Of a DNA stretch of 64,000 bases, positions 48,678 to 57,068 are shown one piece after another. Positions within the stretch are counted from its first letter, which is position 1; every line of letters begins with the position of its first letter. The position numbers and the translations under genes are program-made. The notes beneath the pieces were generated by a model. It made no database searches and was not told where the DNA came from. It was given only the letters and a program-made list of their open reading frames with translations. The DNA comes from Geobacter sp. UBA2189 (GTDB lineage: Bacteria; Desulfobacterota; Desulfuromonadia; Geobacterales; Pseudopelobacteraceae), in NCBI GenBank assembly GCA_002328035.1, contig DCVL01000033.1, positions 1 to 64,000 of the forward strand, in the 5' to 3' direction.

Positions 48678-51074
48678 TTATCCTCTCCCCAAACTTTGCG
48701 GGGAGTAAAGATATTTCTGGAACCCCTCGAACACCACGCCAATATCTTTACCCAGATCAGCCACGGCATCTGCTATGGAGTTGTGATATTTCAGCTTCAG
48801 TAGCGGAGTCAGTTTCGCTTGATCCAATTCCTCTACCCCTACCGCCACGTAATGCGCCAGTACGAAGTCAAGGAAGGTCTGTTGCTTGGTATTGAAGTGC
48901 TGTGTGATGATGGTTCTGGCCTTCCCCGCCCGTTCTTCTCTGGTGAGGGGTGGCAGGGCATAGGCAACATGGGCCAGTACGTCGAACAGATCACTTTTCT
49001 CCGCGTCGATGATCTTCTGCATTTCTGCAAGCTGGTCGTAACCCAGCCCCTTTTCTGCCAGCCCTTCCAGAAGTTTCGCCCGTGTTGACGGCAGGCTCCA
49101 GATGGTACGCAGTTCTTCTTCATCCTTGAAAAACTCTGGCAGTTTGCCGAACAGCATCTCCATGAACTGCTGCGCCGACATAGGGGTGCCGTCTGGGTGC
49201 CAGAAGGTTGTCATGGTCATGTGCTGTATGGTGCGCTCCTTGCCATCAGCCAGCTTGATCTTTGCCTTCTTCTTGCAGACGCAGGGACTCTGGCCGCATT
49301 TGAAGCAGGGCGGTGGCGGCTCTTTAATGCAGACGCAGGGACGTTCTCCGCAAACAGGGCATGGTTGCGGAGGTTCTTTTACGCATACGCAAGGGTGATA
49401 GTTGCATTTCGGGCAAACTTCCGGTTCCAGCGGTTCACCATCCCATTCAGGATCACTGAAATGGTGGTGCGCCTTCACGAAGTCATAAATGGTGAAGTAG
49501 TCCTTGCCGTCATAGAGTCTGGTGCCACGCCCGATGATCTGCTTGAACTCGATCATAGAGTTTATGGAGCGCATCAGTACAATGTTGCGGATATTACGGG
49601 CATCAACGCCGGTGGAAAGTTTCTGTGAGGTGGTCAGGATGGTGGGGATGGTCTTTTCATTGTCCTGAAAGTCCCGCAGGTGTTGTTCGCCAAGGTTACC
49701 GTCATTAGCAGTCACCCTCTGGCAATAGTTTGGTTCGGTACTGGTCTTGATCTGGTTGATAAGGTCACGTACCGCAAGGGCATGATCCTGTGTGGCACAG
49801 AACACGAGCGTTTTTTCCCGCTGGTCGATCATGGACATGAAGAGTTCAACACGCTTCTTCTCCCGCTCCTTGATCTCGATGATCTTGTTAAAGTCGGGTT
49901 CCTCGTACCGCTTGCCGAATTCTACTTCACCCTCCATGACCCTATCATCAGAGGTGTAGACATACTCATCCAGCGTGGTGGAAATCTGCTTCACTCGGAA
50001 CGGCGTAAGATACCCGTCATTGATACCATCCTTCAGAGAGTAGATGTAGACCGGCTCCCCGAAATAGGCGTAGGTATCAACATTATCTGTGCGTTTGGGG
50101 GTGGCAGTCAGGCCAAGCTGCACGGCAGGGGCGAAGTAGTCCATGATGCCGCGCCAGTTGCTTTCATCGTTAGCACCGCCACGGTGACATTCATCAATAA
50201 TGATGCAGTCGAAGAAGTCAGGCGGGTATTCACCGAAATAGGGGGTGTCACCGGCTCCGCTCATGAAGGTCTGGAAGATGGTGAAGAACAGGCTGCCGTT
50301 CTTCGGCACCTTGCCCTTCTTCTTGATTTCATCTGGTGCAATGCGTACCAGTGCATCTTCGGGGAAGGCGGAGAAGGCGTTGTATGCCTGATCTGCCAGT
50401 ATGTTGCGGTCGGCAAGGAACAGGATGCGGGGGCGGCGGGTTGGTTCGCTCTCCTTCTTCCAGTCGGTCAGATTCCAGCGACTATGAAACAGTTTCCAAG
50501 CTATCTGGAAGGCGATGAAGGTCTTGCCGGTTCCGGTTGCCAGTGTCAGAAGGATACGCTGCTGATGGTCGGTAATTGCCTCCAACACACGTTCAATAGC
50601 TATGTCCTGATAGTAACGCCCTTGGAAGTAACCGCCCCGATCTTCAAACGGTACAGCGGCGAAGCGGTCACGCCACGTGTTCTGGGTGGCAAAGGTGAGG
50701 TTCCAGAGTTCATCCGGTGTGGGGTAAAGCGGCAACTCCCCTTCAACGCCGGTTTCCATATCAATGCCGTAGATACCCTGCCCATTGGTGGAGTAGGTGA
50801 AACGGATGGCCAGCTTACCGGCGTAGTCCTTGGCCTGTGCTACTCCCTCGGTCAAAGGCTTGTCATATGCCTTCGCTTCCACTACTGCCAGCTTGGTGTT
50901 GCGGTATTCCAGAATATAGTCAGCGGTCAGAGCCTTGCCCCGCTTGCCGTGGCCTTCAATACGGCCAAGGGTAATAGGGTACTCCCGCCGAATACGACTA
51001 CCTTCAACCACACCCCAGCCAGCGGCTTTCAGGGCGGGGTCAATATGTTCGGCTCTGGTTTCGGCTTCGTTCAT
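48678..51074 (-). CDS. hsdR: Type I restriction enzyme, R subunit
   Basis: A 798-residue R subunit. The N-terminal nuclease has D52 and E66-X-K68 (ADYILEYRNTKLAVVEAK). The SF2 translocase has Walker A at 178-186 (LATGTGKTF), DECH at 294-297, TATPKRTD, and motif VI in QIIGRGTR. A cysteine-rich stretch at 554-600 has three CXXC...PCVC units, an insertion not seen in EcoR124I-type enzymes, before the C-terminal domain that docks to the M/S core. It cuts unmodified DNA while translocating. Last gene of the operon. Confidence 0.93.
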   Translation of the reverse strand: MNEAETRAEHIDPALKAAGWGVVEGSRIRREYPITLGRIEGHGKRGKALTADYILEYRNTKLAVVEAKAYDKPLTEGVAQAKDYAGKLAIRFTYSTNGQGIYGIDMETGVEGELPLYPTPDELWNLTFATQNTWRDRFAAVPFEDRGGYFQGRYYQDIAIERVLEAITDHQQRILLTLATGTGKTFIAFQIAWKLFHSRWNLTDWKKESEPTRRPRILFLADRNILADQAYNAFSAFPEDALVRIAPDEIKKKGKVPKNGSLFFTIFQTFMSGAGDTPYFGEYPPDFFDCIIIDECHRGGANDESNWRGIMDYFAPAVQLGLTATPKRTDNVDTYAYFGEPVYIYSLKDGINDGYLTPFRVKQISTTLDEYVYTSDDRVMEGEVEFGKRYEEPDFNKIIEIKEREKKRVELFMSMIDQREKTLVFCATQDHALAVRDLINQIKTSTEPNYCQRVTANDGNLGEQHLRDFQDNEKTIPTILTTSQKLSTGVDARNIRNIVLMRSINSMIEFKQIIGRGTRLYDGKDYFTIYDFVKAHHHFSDPEWDGEPLEPEVCPKCNYHPCVCVKEPPQPCPVCGERPCVCIKEPPPPCFKCGQSPCVCKKKAKIKLADGKERTIQHMTMTTFWHPDGTPMSAQQFMEMLFGKLPEFFKDEEELRTIWSLPSTRAKLLEGLAEKGLGYDQLAEMQKIIDAEKSDLFDVLAHVAYALPPLTREERAGKARTIITQHFNTKQQTFLDFVLAHYVAVGVEELDQAKLTPLLKLKYHNSIADAVADLGKDIGVVFEGFQKYLYSPQSLGRG
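49275..49415 (-). repeat. Three cysteine-rich units inside hsdR
   Basis: Residues 554-600 of HsdR contain CPKCNYHPCVC, CPVCGERPCVC and CFKCGQSPCVC, separated by KEPPQP/KEPPPP. Twelve cysteines are spaced for zinc binding. The unit is about 18 residues. Confidence 0.85.
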
Positions 51075-51276
51075 GGGTACCCCACGATTTGCGTTAAAAC
51101 AATATTTATCTTTATTTTTATCCAGTTACAACACATATCCCTGCTGATTCGGTTTTGCTTTAAAGCACTTTTGATCTATATGGCGATTTGCGCCTAAATA
51201 AAAACAAACAACAAATACTGGCAGTTATGTTTTTGCACCCTTGTCTGTATGGCTTGCGTCAAAACAAAAGTCAGGG

Positions 51277-52305
51277 TTATTTCTTTGGTATTTTTACTTT
51301 TGGCAATTTTGGCAAGATCTGCGTGGCTCGTTCAAAATCGTCATCAACCGGTCGGGCGTCTGCGGTAGCCAGTGTCTTGAACTTGCTGTACTCCATCTCA
51401 GCCTTTGCTTGCGCCATTTCGTGAGAGATTCGCCCGGCATGGGTCAGTATATCGCGGTCGTTTAGGGTCAGAAAACCATCCAGCTTCTTCACCCAGTCTG
51501 CCATATACATAGGAACTCGACGCATGGCCTGTCCTTCAGCAAACACAAGGTATTGTTCCACAAGATTGTTGAGCGCCGCCAGCTCCTGCTCGGAAAGGTA
51601 GTTCTTGGCAATCGTCACGTCCTGCTTGCGAACCACTGTGCCGCGCCAGTTGGTCAGCCCCAGATTTGGTTTGGTGGCATCCACCCGGTTATGAACAATT
51701 TCTGCGGCGGTCTGTCCAGTAATAGCCCAATGCACCTTGTTTTGCACCGTCTTGAAGAAGGTGATGCTGATATCCTGAGTGGGGTCATAGTCAATGCTGG
51801 TGGCGTAGATGTCGGTGATTTTTTGATAGAACCGCCGCTCAGAGGTACGGATATCCTGAATCCGGCGCGTTAACTCTTCAAAATAGTCAAAGGGCTGGTC
51901 TGGATTTTTCAGGCGCTCATCATCAAGGACGAAACCTTTAACGATGTATTCACGCAACTGTTGAGTAGCCCAGATGCGGAACTGTGTGCCACGGAGCGAT
52001 TTCACCCGATAGCCCACGGAGATAATAACATCGAGGTTGTAATATTTGGTTGCGTAGTTTTTGCCGTCGGCGGCAGTTGTCAAGGATTCCTTGACAACTG
52101 AATCCTCCCTTAATTCTCCTTCGGAAAAAGTGTTTCGGATATGCAGGCTGATGTTCTGCTTGGTTGTTTGAAACAGCTCCGCCATTTGCTGCTGGGTAAG
52201 CCAGACCGTTTCCCCCTCAAAGCGCACATCGATTTTCAGCTTGCCGTCTTCGGTCTGGTATACCAAAAACTGGCTACTGGTTTTTATCTGTGCCTTATCG
52301 GTCAT
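51277..52305 (-). CDS. RhuM-family protein
   Basis: A 342-residue protein of the virulence RhuM family: EGETVWLTQQQMAELFQTTKQNISLHIRNTFSEGEL, the KYYNLDVIISVGYRVKSLRGTQFRIWATQQLREYIVKGF segment, and a helical C-terminal part. The N-terminal part resembles phage Bro/KilA-N-like DNA-binding helices. Members are often found in restriction and defence loci, but the function is unknown. It overlaps the start of hsdS by four bases and has a 200-base gap before hsdR. Confidence 0.88.
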   Translation of the reverse strand: MTDKAQIKTSSQFLVYQTEDGKLKIDVRFEGETVWLTQQQMAELFQTTKQNISLHIRNTFSEGELREDSVVKESLTTAADGKNYATKYYNLDVIISVGYRVKSLRGTQFRIWATQQLREYIVKGFVLDDERLKNPDQPFDYFEELTRRIQDIRTSERRFYQKITDIYATSIDYDPTQDISITFFKTVQNKVHWAITGQTAAEIVHNRVDATKPNLGLTNWRGTVVRKQDVTIAKNYLSEQELAALNNLVEQYLVFAEGQAMRRVPMYMADWVKKLDGFLTLNDRDILTHAGRISHEMAQAKAEMEYSKFKTLATADARPVDDDFERATQILPKLPKVKIPKK

Positions 52306-53489
52306 AATTCCCCCCTGAAAGCCTGATCCAGCAGGGATTTTTTCAGCGCATCCAGTGCGGCCAGTTTCTGCTGGTAGATGGATTCGAGGCGCTGGATTTC
52401 TTCCCGTAAGCAGTCAAGCTTTGTAGCTATGGCCTGCTGGTCTTGCAACGGCGGAAAAGGGAAACGCTGATTTTCAAACGTGCCAAGGTTGATATTGTCT
52501 TGTGCGCTTCCTTTTCCCTGTGCCTGTAATTCAGACTTGAAACTTTGGAGCAGGTATTCCAGAAACTTGTTACTGGTAATATCATCGTTGGCTACTACAC
52601 CAATAACGCTATCAGGGAAGCACGCATCAAAACCAAGAATTCCTGTCTCTGCGATATTTGCGGCAATGGTGATACACAGAGTACCCTTTGGCCATAGCTT
52701 GCTTTGAGCAAGTCCAGCTTCACTATACGTCTGACTGTATTCTGTTATTAGATGTTCAGAATTGCGTACATCCCCTGTTTGAATGAAGGGGTATTTACCT
52801 CCGAAAAGTTGGGGGGCATTTCTTGGCCGGTGTTTTGACTTGCCACGTCCAAAATCTTTCGACACTTCAGCTAAAGTTCTCTCCACCCACCCCTCACCCC
52901 GCCGAGTAAAGACCTCATGCAGGTGGCTCTCAAACAGCGCACGGGCACTTTGCAGATTCTTCTCGGCGTTGGCCTTGGCGGTGGCGATACCTTCAAATGC
53001 TTCATCAAGGATACCGACGATGCGTTGCTGTTCGGGGAGAGGAGGGAAAGATATGATTTGTGCTCTTACTTCAGCATCAGTAACGGCTGGATAGCTTGCC
53101 CCCTTTTGCAACGCCTCCATTTGATTCATAAACGCTTCTGTGAACAAGAAGTAAAAGAGAAAACGGTGGTCAAGCTCCATTTTGGGCTTCATTACAAAAT
53201 ACCCTGTACTACATACCTGTCCATCTAGTTTTTCAGTAACTATTGCAATACGCTGAAGCGTGGGTCTGATAGTGGCGAAGAGCACATCATTTGTATTAAC
53301 AAGTCGCCTTGCCCTGCTGGGCGTATCCTTACCCAACAACTTCTGTGTCTCTTCAATTTCAAAGGTTTTGTTAGATACACTCGAAACGTCAATGTAGCAG
53401 AACTCTTCATCGGGAGATTGCAGTGGATTGACAGTTTCCATCTTCTGCAACAACTCCCCAAGCGGCTTTGAATCCCACCCCGCCTTCAT
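52302..53489 (-). CDS. hsdS: Type I restriction-modification specificity subunit
   Basis: A 395-residue S subunit with two target-recognition domains (residues about 5-165 and 210-365) each ending in the conserved pattern FPPLPEQQRIVGILDEAFEGIATAKANAEKNLQSARALFES and FPPLQDQQAIATKLDCLREEIQRLESIYQQKLAALDALKKSLL, which form the two spacer helices. It sets the DNA sequence recognised. Sequence specificity cannot be read. It overlaps the MNT gene by four bases. Confidence 0.93.
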   Translation of the reverse strand: MKAGWDSKPLGELLQKMETVNPLQSPDEEFCYIDVSSVSNKTFEIEETQKLLGKDTPSRARRLVNTNDVLFATIRPTLQRIAIVTEKLDGQVCSTGYFVMKPKMELDHRFLFYFLFTEAFMNQMEALQKGASYPAVTDAEVRAQIISFPPLPEQQRIVGILDEAFEGIATAKANAEKNLQSARALFESHLHEVFTRRGEGWVERTLAEVSKDFGRGKSKHRPRNAPQLFGGKYPFIQTGDVRNSEHLITEYSQTYSEAGLAQSKLWPKGTLCITIAANIAETGILGFDACFPDSVIGVVANDDITSNKFLEYLLQSFKSELQAQGKGSAQDNINLGTFENQRFPFPPLQDQQAIATKLDCLREEIQRLESIYQQKLAALDALKKSLLDQAFRGEL

Positions 53490-53830
53490 CCCTCCACCAC
53501 GCTTTTCTCCGCGCCCTCCGCGTCTCCGCGTGAGTCCGCCTTTCGCTCATAAAAAACCATCCCGACCCTATCTATGTGCCCTTTCAGTCCCTCATGCCGC
53601 AACGTCTCATAATGTGTCACATCAAACAGATAGGGAGTGGGCAGGCTATCAAGGGCTTCAAACAGTTCGGCGGCGCAATCAACCGGGCTGCTAAAGGCCA
53701 GATCAATATCGGAGCCACGCTGATAATCCCCCTTGGCCCGCGAACCATAGACCTTTACCCAGGCAATTTGGGGAAACTGCCGGACGCATTCAGTAATAAG
53801 TTCCAGTGTATGCTTGTTCAGACCAAACAT
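53486..53830 (-). CDS. MNT nucleotidyltransferase antitoxin
   Basis: A 114-residue minimal nucleotidyltransferase with the exact GSX10DXD motif: G29-S30 and D41-X-D43 (YGSRAKGDYQRGSDIDLAF). In known HEPN/MNT toxin-antitoxin pairs the MNT adds AMP to a tyrosine of the HEPN RNase and silences it. It starts on the HEPN stop (shared base) and its C-terminal end (DSRGDAEGAEKSVV) comes from a short dispersed DNA repeat. Confidence 0.9.
   Translation of the reverse strand: MFGLNKHTLELITECVRQFPQIAWVKVYGSRAKGDYQRGSDIDLAFSSPVDCAAELFEALDSLPTPYLFDVTHYETLRHEGLKGHIDRVGMVFYERKADSRGDAEGAEKSVVEG
53506..53533. repeat. Short dispersed repeat, copy in the MNT gene
   Basis: The 26 bases at 53508-53533 differ at one position from those at 54290-54315. 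The element, of the tccgcgxcctccgcgtctccgcg type, is known as a dispersed short repeat in many bacterial genomes. Here it lies at the coding 3' end and supplies the peptide SRGDAEGAE. Confidence 0.8.
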
Positions 53831-54237
53831 CAGGCTGACTTTTCCCGCAGGAATTGATGGAGCTGTTCAAGAGCCGGCAGATAGTGCTGACAAATCTGGT
53901 TTACCGTTTCATGGGCTCGGGCCTCATCGTACACATGCGCCATGACATTGCGATTTTCCAGCATGTCAATCCACAACTGCCCGTCAACAATAATGTCGTT
54001 GGCAAAGGCTTGTTTGATGACTTCTCGTGGCAGCTTGACATCAATGCCGTTGTAGCGGAGGTAGTCCATCATAGTTTTCCAGGCCAGCTCAAAGGTCATC
54101 TCAAATGCTTTGACCAGCGCCATCTGAATCAGTTCGTTGTCCGACAGTTCAGAATGAGCTGTAACCGCCTTATTCAACTGGCTATATGAGCGACAATAAT
54201 TGTCGAAGCGTTGTTTCCAGCGAATATCTTCGGACAT
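53830..54237 (-). CDS. HEPN-domain toxin (HI0074 family)
   Basis: A 135-residue all-helical protein with the RX4HXY motif (RNVMAHVY) near residue 95 and the family pattern KAFEMTFELAWKTMMDYLRYNG. HEPN toxins of this type cleave RNA; the tyrosine is the site of AMP addition by the MNT partner. It lies three bases after hsdM and directly before the MNT gene, so the pair sits inside the restriction operon. Confidence 0.9.
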   Translation of the reverse strand: MSEDIRWKQRFDNYCRSYSQLNKAVTAHSELSDNELIQMALVKAFEMTFELAWKTMMDYLRYNGIDVKLPREVIKQAFANDIIVDGQLWIDMLENRNVMAHVYDEARAHETVNQICQHYLPALEQLHQFLREKSA

Positions 54238-54240
54238 TGG

Positions 54241-55713
54241 TTATGCTCCTTTCCCGTTTGAAAGCAGTTCCCTGATTCTCGCAAGAATCTCCGCGCTCTC
54301 CGCGTCTCCGCGTGAAATTTCTTCCATGATTTCCTGTGGGCTCCGATGTACAACCACCTCGCCACCATCAGGATTCTTTACCGACAGGTCATAGGTAGCG
54401 GTATCAATACCGTTGATATCAACGCTCCAGCTTTTGGGGGAATCTGCCTTGGTCTGTTGCAGTGCAATAAACTCGGCCATGTCAGCATCGTTCAGCGGGT
54501 TGGTCTTACCCATGTTGCGGCCAGGATCAAGTGAGTAGTACCACACTTTACGGGTGGGTGCTCCCTTCTCGAAGAACAGCACCACCGTCTTGACTCCTGC
54601 GCCTTGGAACGTACCCCCAGGACAATCAAGTACCGTATGCAGGTTACAGCTTTCAAGCAGCAGTTTCCGCAGACTCATTGAGGCGTTATCTGTATTGGAG
54701 AGAAAGGTATTCTTGATAACCACGCCAGCACGACCACCGGCACGGAGCATCTTGATGAAATGTTGGAGGAAGAGGAAAGCAGTTTCGCCGGTACGGATAG
54801 GGAAGTTCTGCTGTACCTCCTTACGCTCCTTACCGCCAAACGGGGGATTAGCCAGTATGATGTCAAAGCGGTCTTTCTCCTGAACGTCTGCAAGGTTTTC
54901 AGCAAGGGTATTGGTATGGATGATGTTGGGTGCTTCTATGCCGTGCAGGATCATGTTCATAATGGCGATTACATACGCCAGTGACTTCTTCTCCTTGCCG
55001 TAGAAGGTACGCTCCATCAGAATCTTCATGTCGTCAGTGGTAAGGTTGGGTTGTGCTTTCAGGTAGTCAAACGCCTCGCACAAGAAGCCAGCGGAACCAA
55101 CAGCACCGTCATAGATACGTTTGCCGATCTCCGGTTTCACCACCTGCACAATGGCACGGATCAACGGACGGGGGGTGTAGTACTCGCCACCATTCCGACC
55201 GGCATTACCCATGTTCTTAATCTTGGCTTCGTAGAGGTAGGAGAGTTCGTGCTTCTCGGCCTGAGAACGGAAACGGAGTTCATCCACATGGTCAATGATC
55301 TCCCGCAGGTTGTAACCACTGTGGATCTTGTTCTTGATCTCCCCGAATATCTCACCGATCTTGTATTCGATGGTGTTGGGGCCGCTGGCCTTCTGTTTGA
55401 ATCCATGCAGGTAGGGAAACAGCTTACGATCAACAAAGTCCCGCAGGTCGTCACCGGTCAGAGCCTTGTTGTGATCCAGCTTGCCGTCAGCAGTTTTCGG
55501 AGCCGCCCAGACATCCCACCGGTACGGTTCATCGAGGATGAAGGAATAACTCTTCCCCTCAAGCTCCGCCTCCATCGCCTTGTCCTGCTCCAGACCATCA
55601 AGGTACTTCAGGAACAGCAGCCATGAGGTCTGCTCTGCATAATCCAGCTCACTACCGCAACCGGCCTCTTTCCAGAGAACGTCATCTATATTCTTGAAGG
55701 CTTGTTCAAACAT
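54241..55713 (-). CDS. hsdM: Type I restriction-modification methyltransferase subunit
   Basis: A 490-residue N6-adenine methyltransferase. The ATG at 55713 gives the usual MFEQAFKNIDDVLWKEAG start; a longer upstream frame has no site. It has an HsdM N-terminal helical domain, GEYYTPRPLIRAIV, motif I as YDGAVGSAGFLCEAF (A replaces the first G of the usual GSGGF), and motif IV NPPFGGKE. It methylates host sites as M2S. The C-terminus contains a dispersed repeat that encodes SRGDAESAE. Confidence 0.93.
   Translation of the reverse strand: MFEQAFKNIDDVLWKEAGCGSELDYAEQTSWLLFLKYLDGLEQDKAMEAELEGKSYSFILDEPYRWDVWAAPKTADGKLDHNKALTGDDLRDFVDRKLFPYLHGFKQKASGPNTIEYKIGEIFGEIKNKIHSGYNLREIIDHVDELRFRSQAEKHELSYLYEAKIKNMGNAGRNGGEYYTPRPLIRAIVQVVKPEIGKRIYDGAVGSAGFLCEAFDYLKAQPNLTTDDMKILMERTFYGKEKKSLAYVIAIMNMILHGIEAPNIIHTNTLAENLADVQEKDRFDIILANPPFGGKERKEVQQNFPIRTGETAFLFLQHFIKMLRAGGRAGVVIKNTFLSNTDNASMSLRKLLLESCNLHTVLDCPGGTFQGAGVKTVVLFFEKGAPTRKVWYYSLDPGRNMGKTNPLNDADMAEFIALQQTKADSPKSWSVDINGIDTATYDLSVKNPDGGEVVVHRSPQEIMEEISRGDAESAEILARIRELLSNGKGA
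54290..54315. repeat. Short dispersed repeat, copy in hsdM
   Basis: Twenty-five of 26 bases match 53508-53533. Both copies are in the same orientation and the same reading phase, at the 3' ends of two different genes, and give almost the same peptide. Confidence 0.85.
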
Positions 55714-55952
55714 GAGTGTCCTTAAAGGATGGAATGAAATAGGAATTTTACGTCCAGTCAGTGGTAATTGCAATCTTTGATGAGACGAAAATGGACAAAC
55801 AACCAGCGAACAGGAAATAATCTGTCATACAGATAGGTGATGTTTGAGGACTGAGTATCAAGCATGAACGGCAGGTGTTACCCGTGGTATATTTGACCCG
55901 TAACATCCCGTGTATTTTTATTGAAAATATACCCCATTGAGGTACAATACAG
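55714..55952. other. Divergent promoter region between hsdM and the broken toxin gene
   Basis: A 239-base gap. On the plus strand ttgaaa (55921-55926) and tacaat (55943-55948) are 16 bases apart and lie just before the toxin ATG at 55953. An inverted pair gttaccc/cccgtaac lies near 55877-55906 and could be an operator. The hsdM promoter was not identified with confidence. Confidence 0.45.
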
Positions 55953-56209
55953 ATGAAGCAGGACTTGATAACTGTTGTTGAGACCGCCTCTTTCGTAACC
56001 GATGCAAAGGCGTGTATGAGTGATTCCGAGAGATTGGTAGCCGTGGTAAAAGCAGCGGTGTAAGGATCATCTACTATTTTCACAATGAGCGGGTTCCTGT
56101 GTTTTTGCTGGCGGTGTTTGCCAAAAACGAGCAAGCCAAACTGACTCGAACGGAAGTGATCATGCTTGGTAATGCTGCGAAGATGTTAGCCCGTAAGTAC
56201 GGAGACTGA
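55953..56209 (+). pseudogene. Broken RelE/HigB-type toxin gene
   Basis: Reading from ATG 55953 gives MKQDLITVVETASFVTDAKACMSDSERL, the normal start of this toxin family, then a stop at 56061. In the next frame, from about 56051 to the stop at 56207-56209, the sequence SSGVRIIYYFHNERVPVFL...NAAKMLARKYGD is the normal second half. About 35 residues expected between the two halves are missing, and the frame is shifted. The result is a toxin gene inactivated by an internal deletion, with the intact antitoxin three bases downstream. Confidence 0.85.
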
Positions 56210-56212
56210 GAA

Positions 56213-56515
56213 ATGGCACGTATCGCTTTTGAAAAGATTATGGCTGGGCTGGATGATGCGCTCGCATACGCTGAGGGGGATTCAAGCCGTGGTGTTAACC
56301 ATCAGGTACAAGTTGCAGACATCAGCATTACCCACCTGAGAGAAAAACTTGGCTTGTCTCAGGATCGGTTTGCAGCCCTGTTCGGCTTGAGCACTCGCAC
56401 GGTACGCAACTGGGAGCAAGGGGTACGCCATCCTGAAGGTCCGGCAAGAATTCTGCTGCAGGTAATTGACCGTGAGCCTGAAGCAGTAATGAGAGCACTG
56501 CACCGGCTAAGCTGA
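56213..56515 (+). CDS. NadS-type helix-turn-helix antitoxin
   Basis: A 100-residue protein: a helical N-terminus (FEKIMAGLDDALAYAEGDSS), then an XRE-type helix-turn-helix (LREKLGLSQDRFAALFGLSTRTVRNWEQGVRHPEGPARILLQVI). Such antitoxins repress their own operon and bind the RelE/HigB-type toxin encoded just upstream. Here the toxin is broken, so the antitoxin remains alone. Confidence 0.9.
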   Translation: MARIAFEKIMAGLDDALAYAEGDSSRGVNHQVQVADISITHLREKLGLSQDRFAALFGLSTRTVRNWEQGVRHPEGPARILLQVIDREPEAVMRALHRLS

Positions 56516-56531
56516 GACAATAGATAAGCTG

Positions 56532-56565
56532 AAAGCCTCATACGTAACGGTATGGGGCTTTTTGA
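56532..56565 (+). terminator. Terminator after the antitoxin gene
   Basis: aaagcctcatac (56532-56543) pairs with gtatggggcttt (56550-56561), one wobble pair, around a six-base loop, followed by ttt. Confidence 0.85.
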
Positions 56566-56591
56566 TTCATCCAATGGTGGGTTGGACAGAG

Positions 56592-56717
56592 ATGAAGCCA
56601 GAACCGATCATAGAAATAGACGGCAAAGAAACGGATGCCCCTTTTCATGACTTTGTAATGGCGGGGGTGGTGGAGAGCCACTCCTATAGACTCACTGCTC
56701 TAATTTCATCATATTAG
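56592..56717 (+). CDS. Possible 41-residue peptide gene
   Basis: ATG at 56592 to TAG at 56717 reads 41 residues, beginning MKPEPIIEIDGKETDAPFHDF. The start resembles that of barstar-like or similar small proteins, but the rest does not. No convincing ribosome-binding site. It may be a gene remnant at the edge of the island. Confidence 0.2.
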   Translation: MKPEPIIEIDGKETDAPFHDFVMAGVVESHSYRLTALISSY

Positions 56718-56773
56718 ATAAAAACTAGGGCGCTACTTTGCACTTGGTTGCACAAATGTTGGGGTTACCCCAA

Positions 56774-57031
56774 CTACATAAGAAATGCAGCAGCCGTAGT
56801 CTGCTCCTCCCCTTTAAGTCGGCTTACTATCAAATGCCTCTCTTCTGCAGTTATCAGGGAAGAGAGGTGTTCACGCGCATCTTCGGGACTGCCTGCAATT
56901 GCCGTCGCCATCTGTAGCAGTATTTTAAAAGGCAGACCTGATCTGTAGCCATCAACCAGCTTGCCGATCTCTGCGTGACGCTGGTCATCATTCCATGATT
57001 TGTAAAGGTCTCCGCCAATATTCTCAATCAT
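56774..57031 (-). CDS. Small helical protein, unknown function
   Basis: An 85-residue protein, MIENIGGDLYKSWNDDQRHAE at the start, containing leucine- and alanine-rich helices (LPFKILLQMATAIAGSPEDAREHLSSLI, AEERHLIVSRLKGEEQ). No motif recognised. It follows the FliG-like gene by 37 bases on the same strand and could be its partner. Confidence 0.5.
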   Translation of the reverse strand: MIENIGGDLYKSWNDDQRHAEIGKLVDGYRSGLPFKILLQMATAIAGSPEDAREHLSSLITAEERHLIVSRLKGEEQTTAAAFLM

Positions 57032-57068
57032 TTGAAAATCCCTTCATCTCGATTTTATTAAATATTTT

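Noticed and set aside
49680..51197. A 505-codon open frame antisense to hsdR
   Set aside because: It covers the whole opposite strand of a clear hsdR and contains no motif, signal peptide or ribosome-binding site; long antisense frames are expected opposite genes rich in certain codons.
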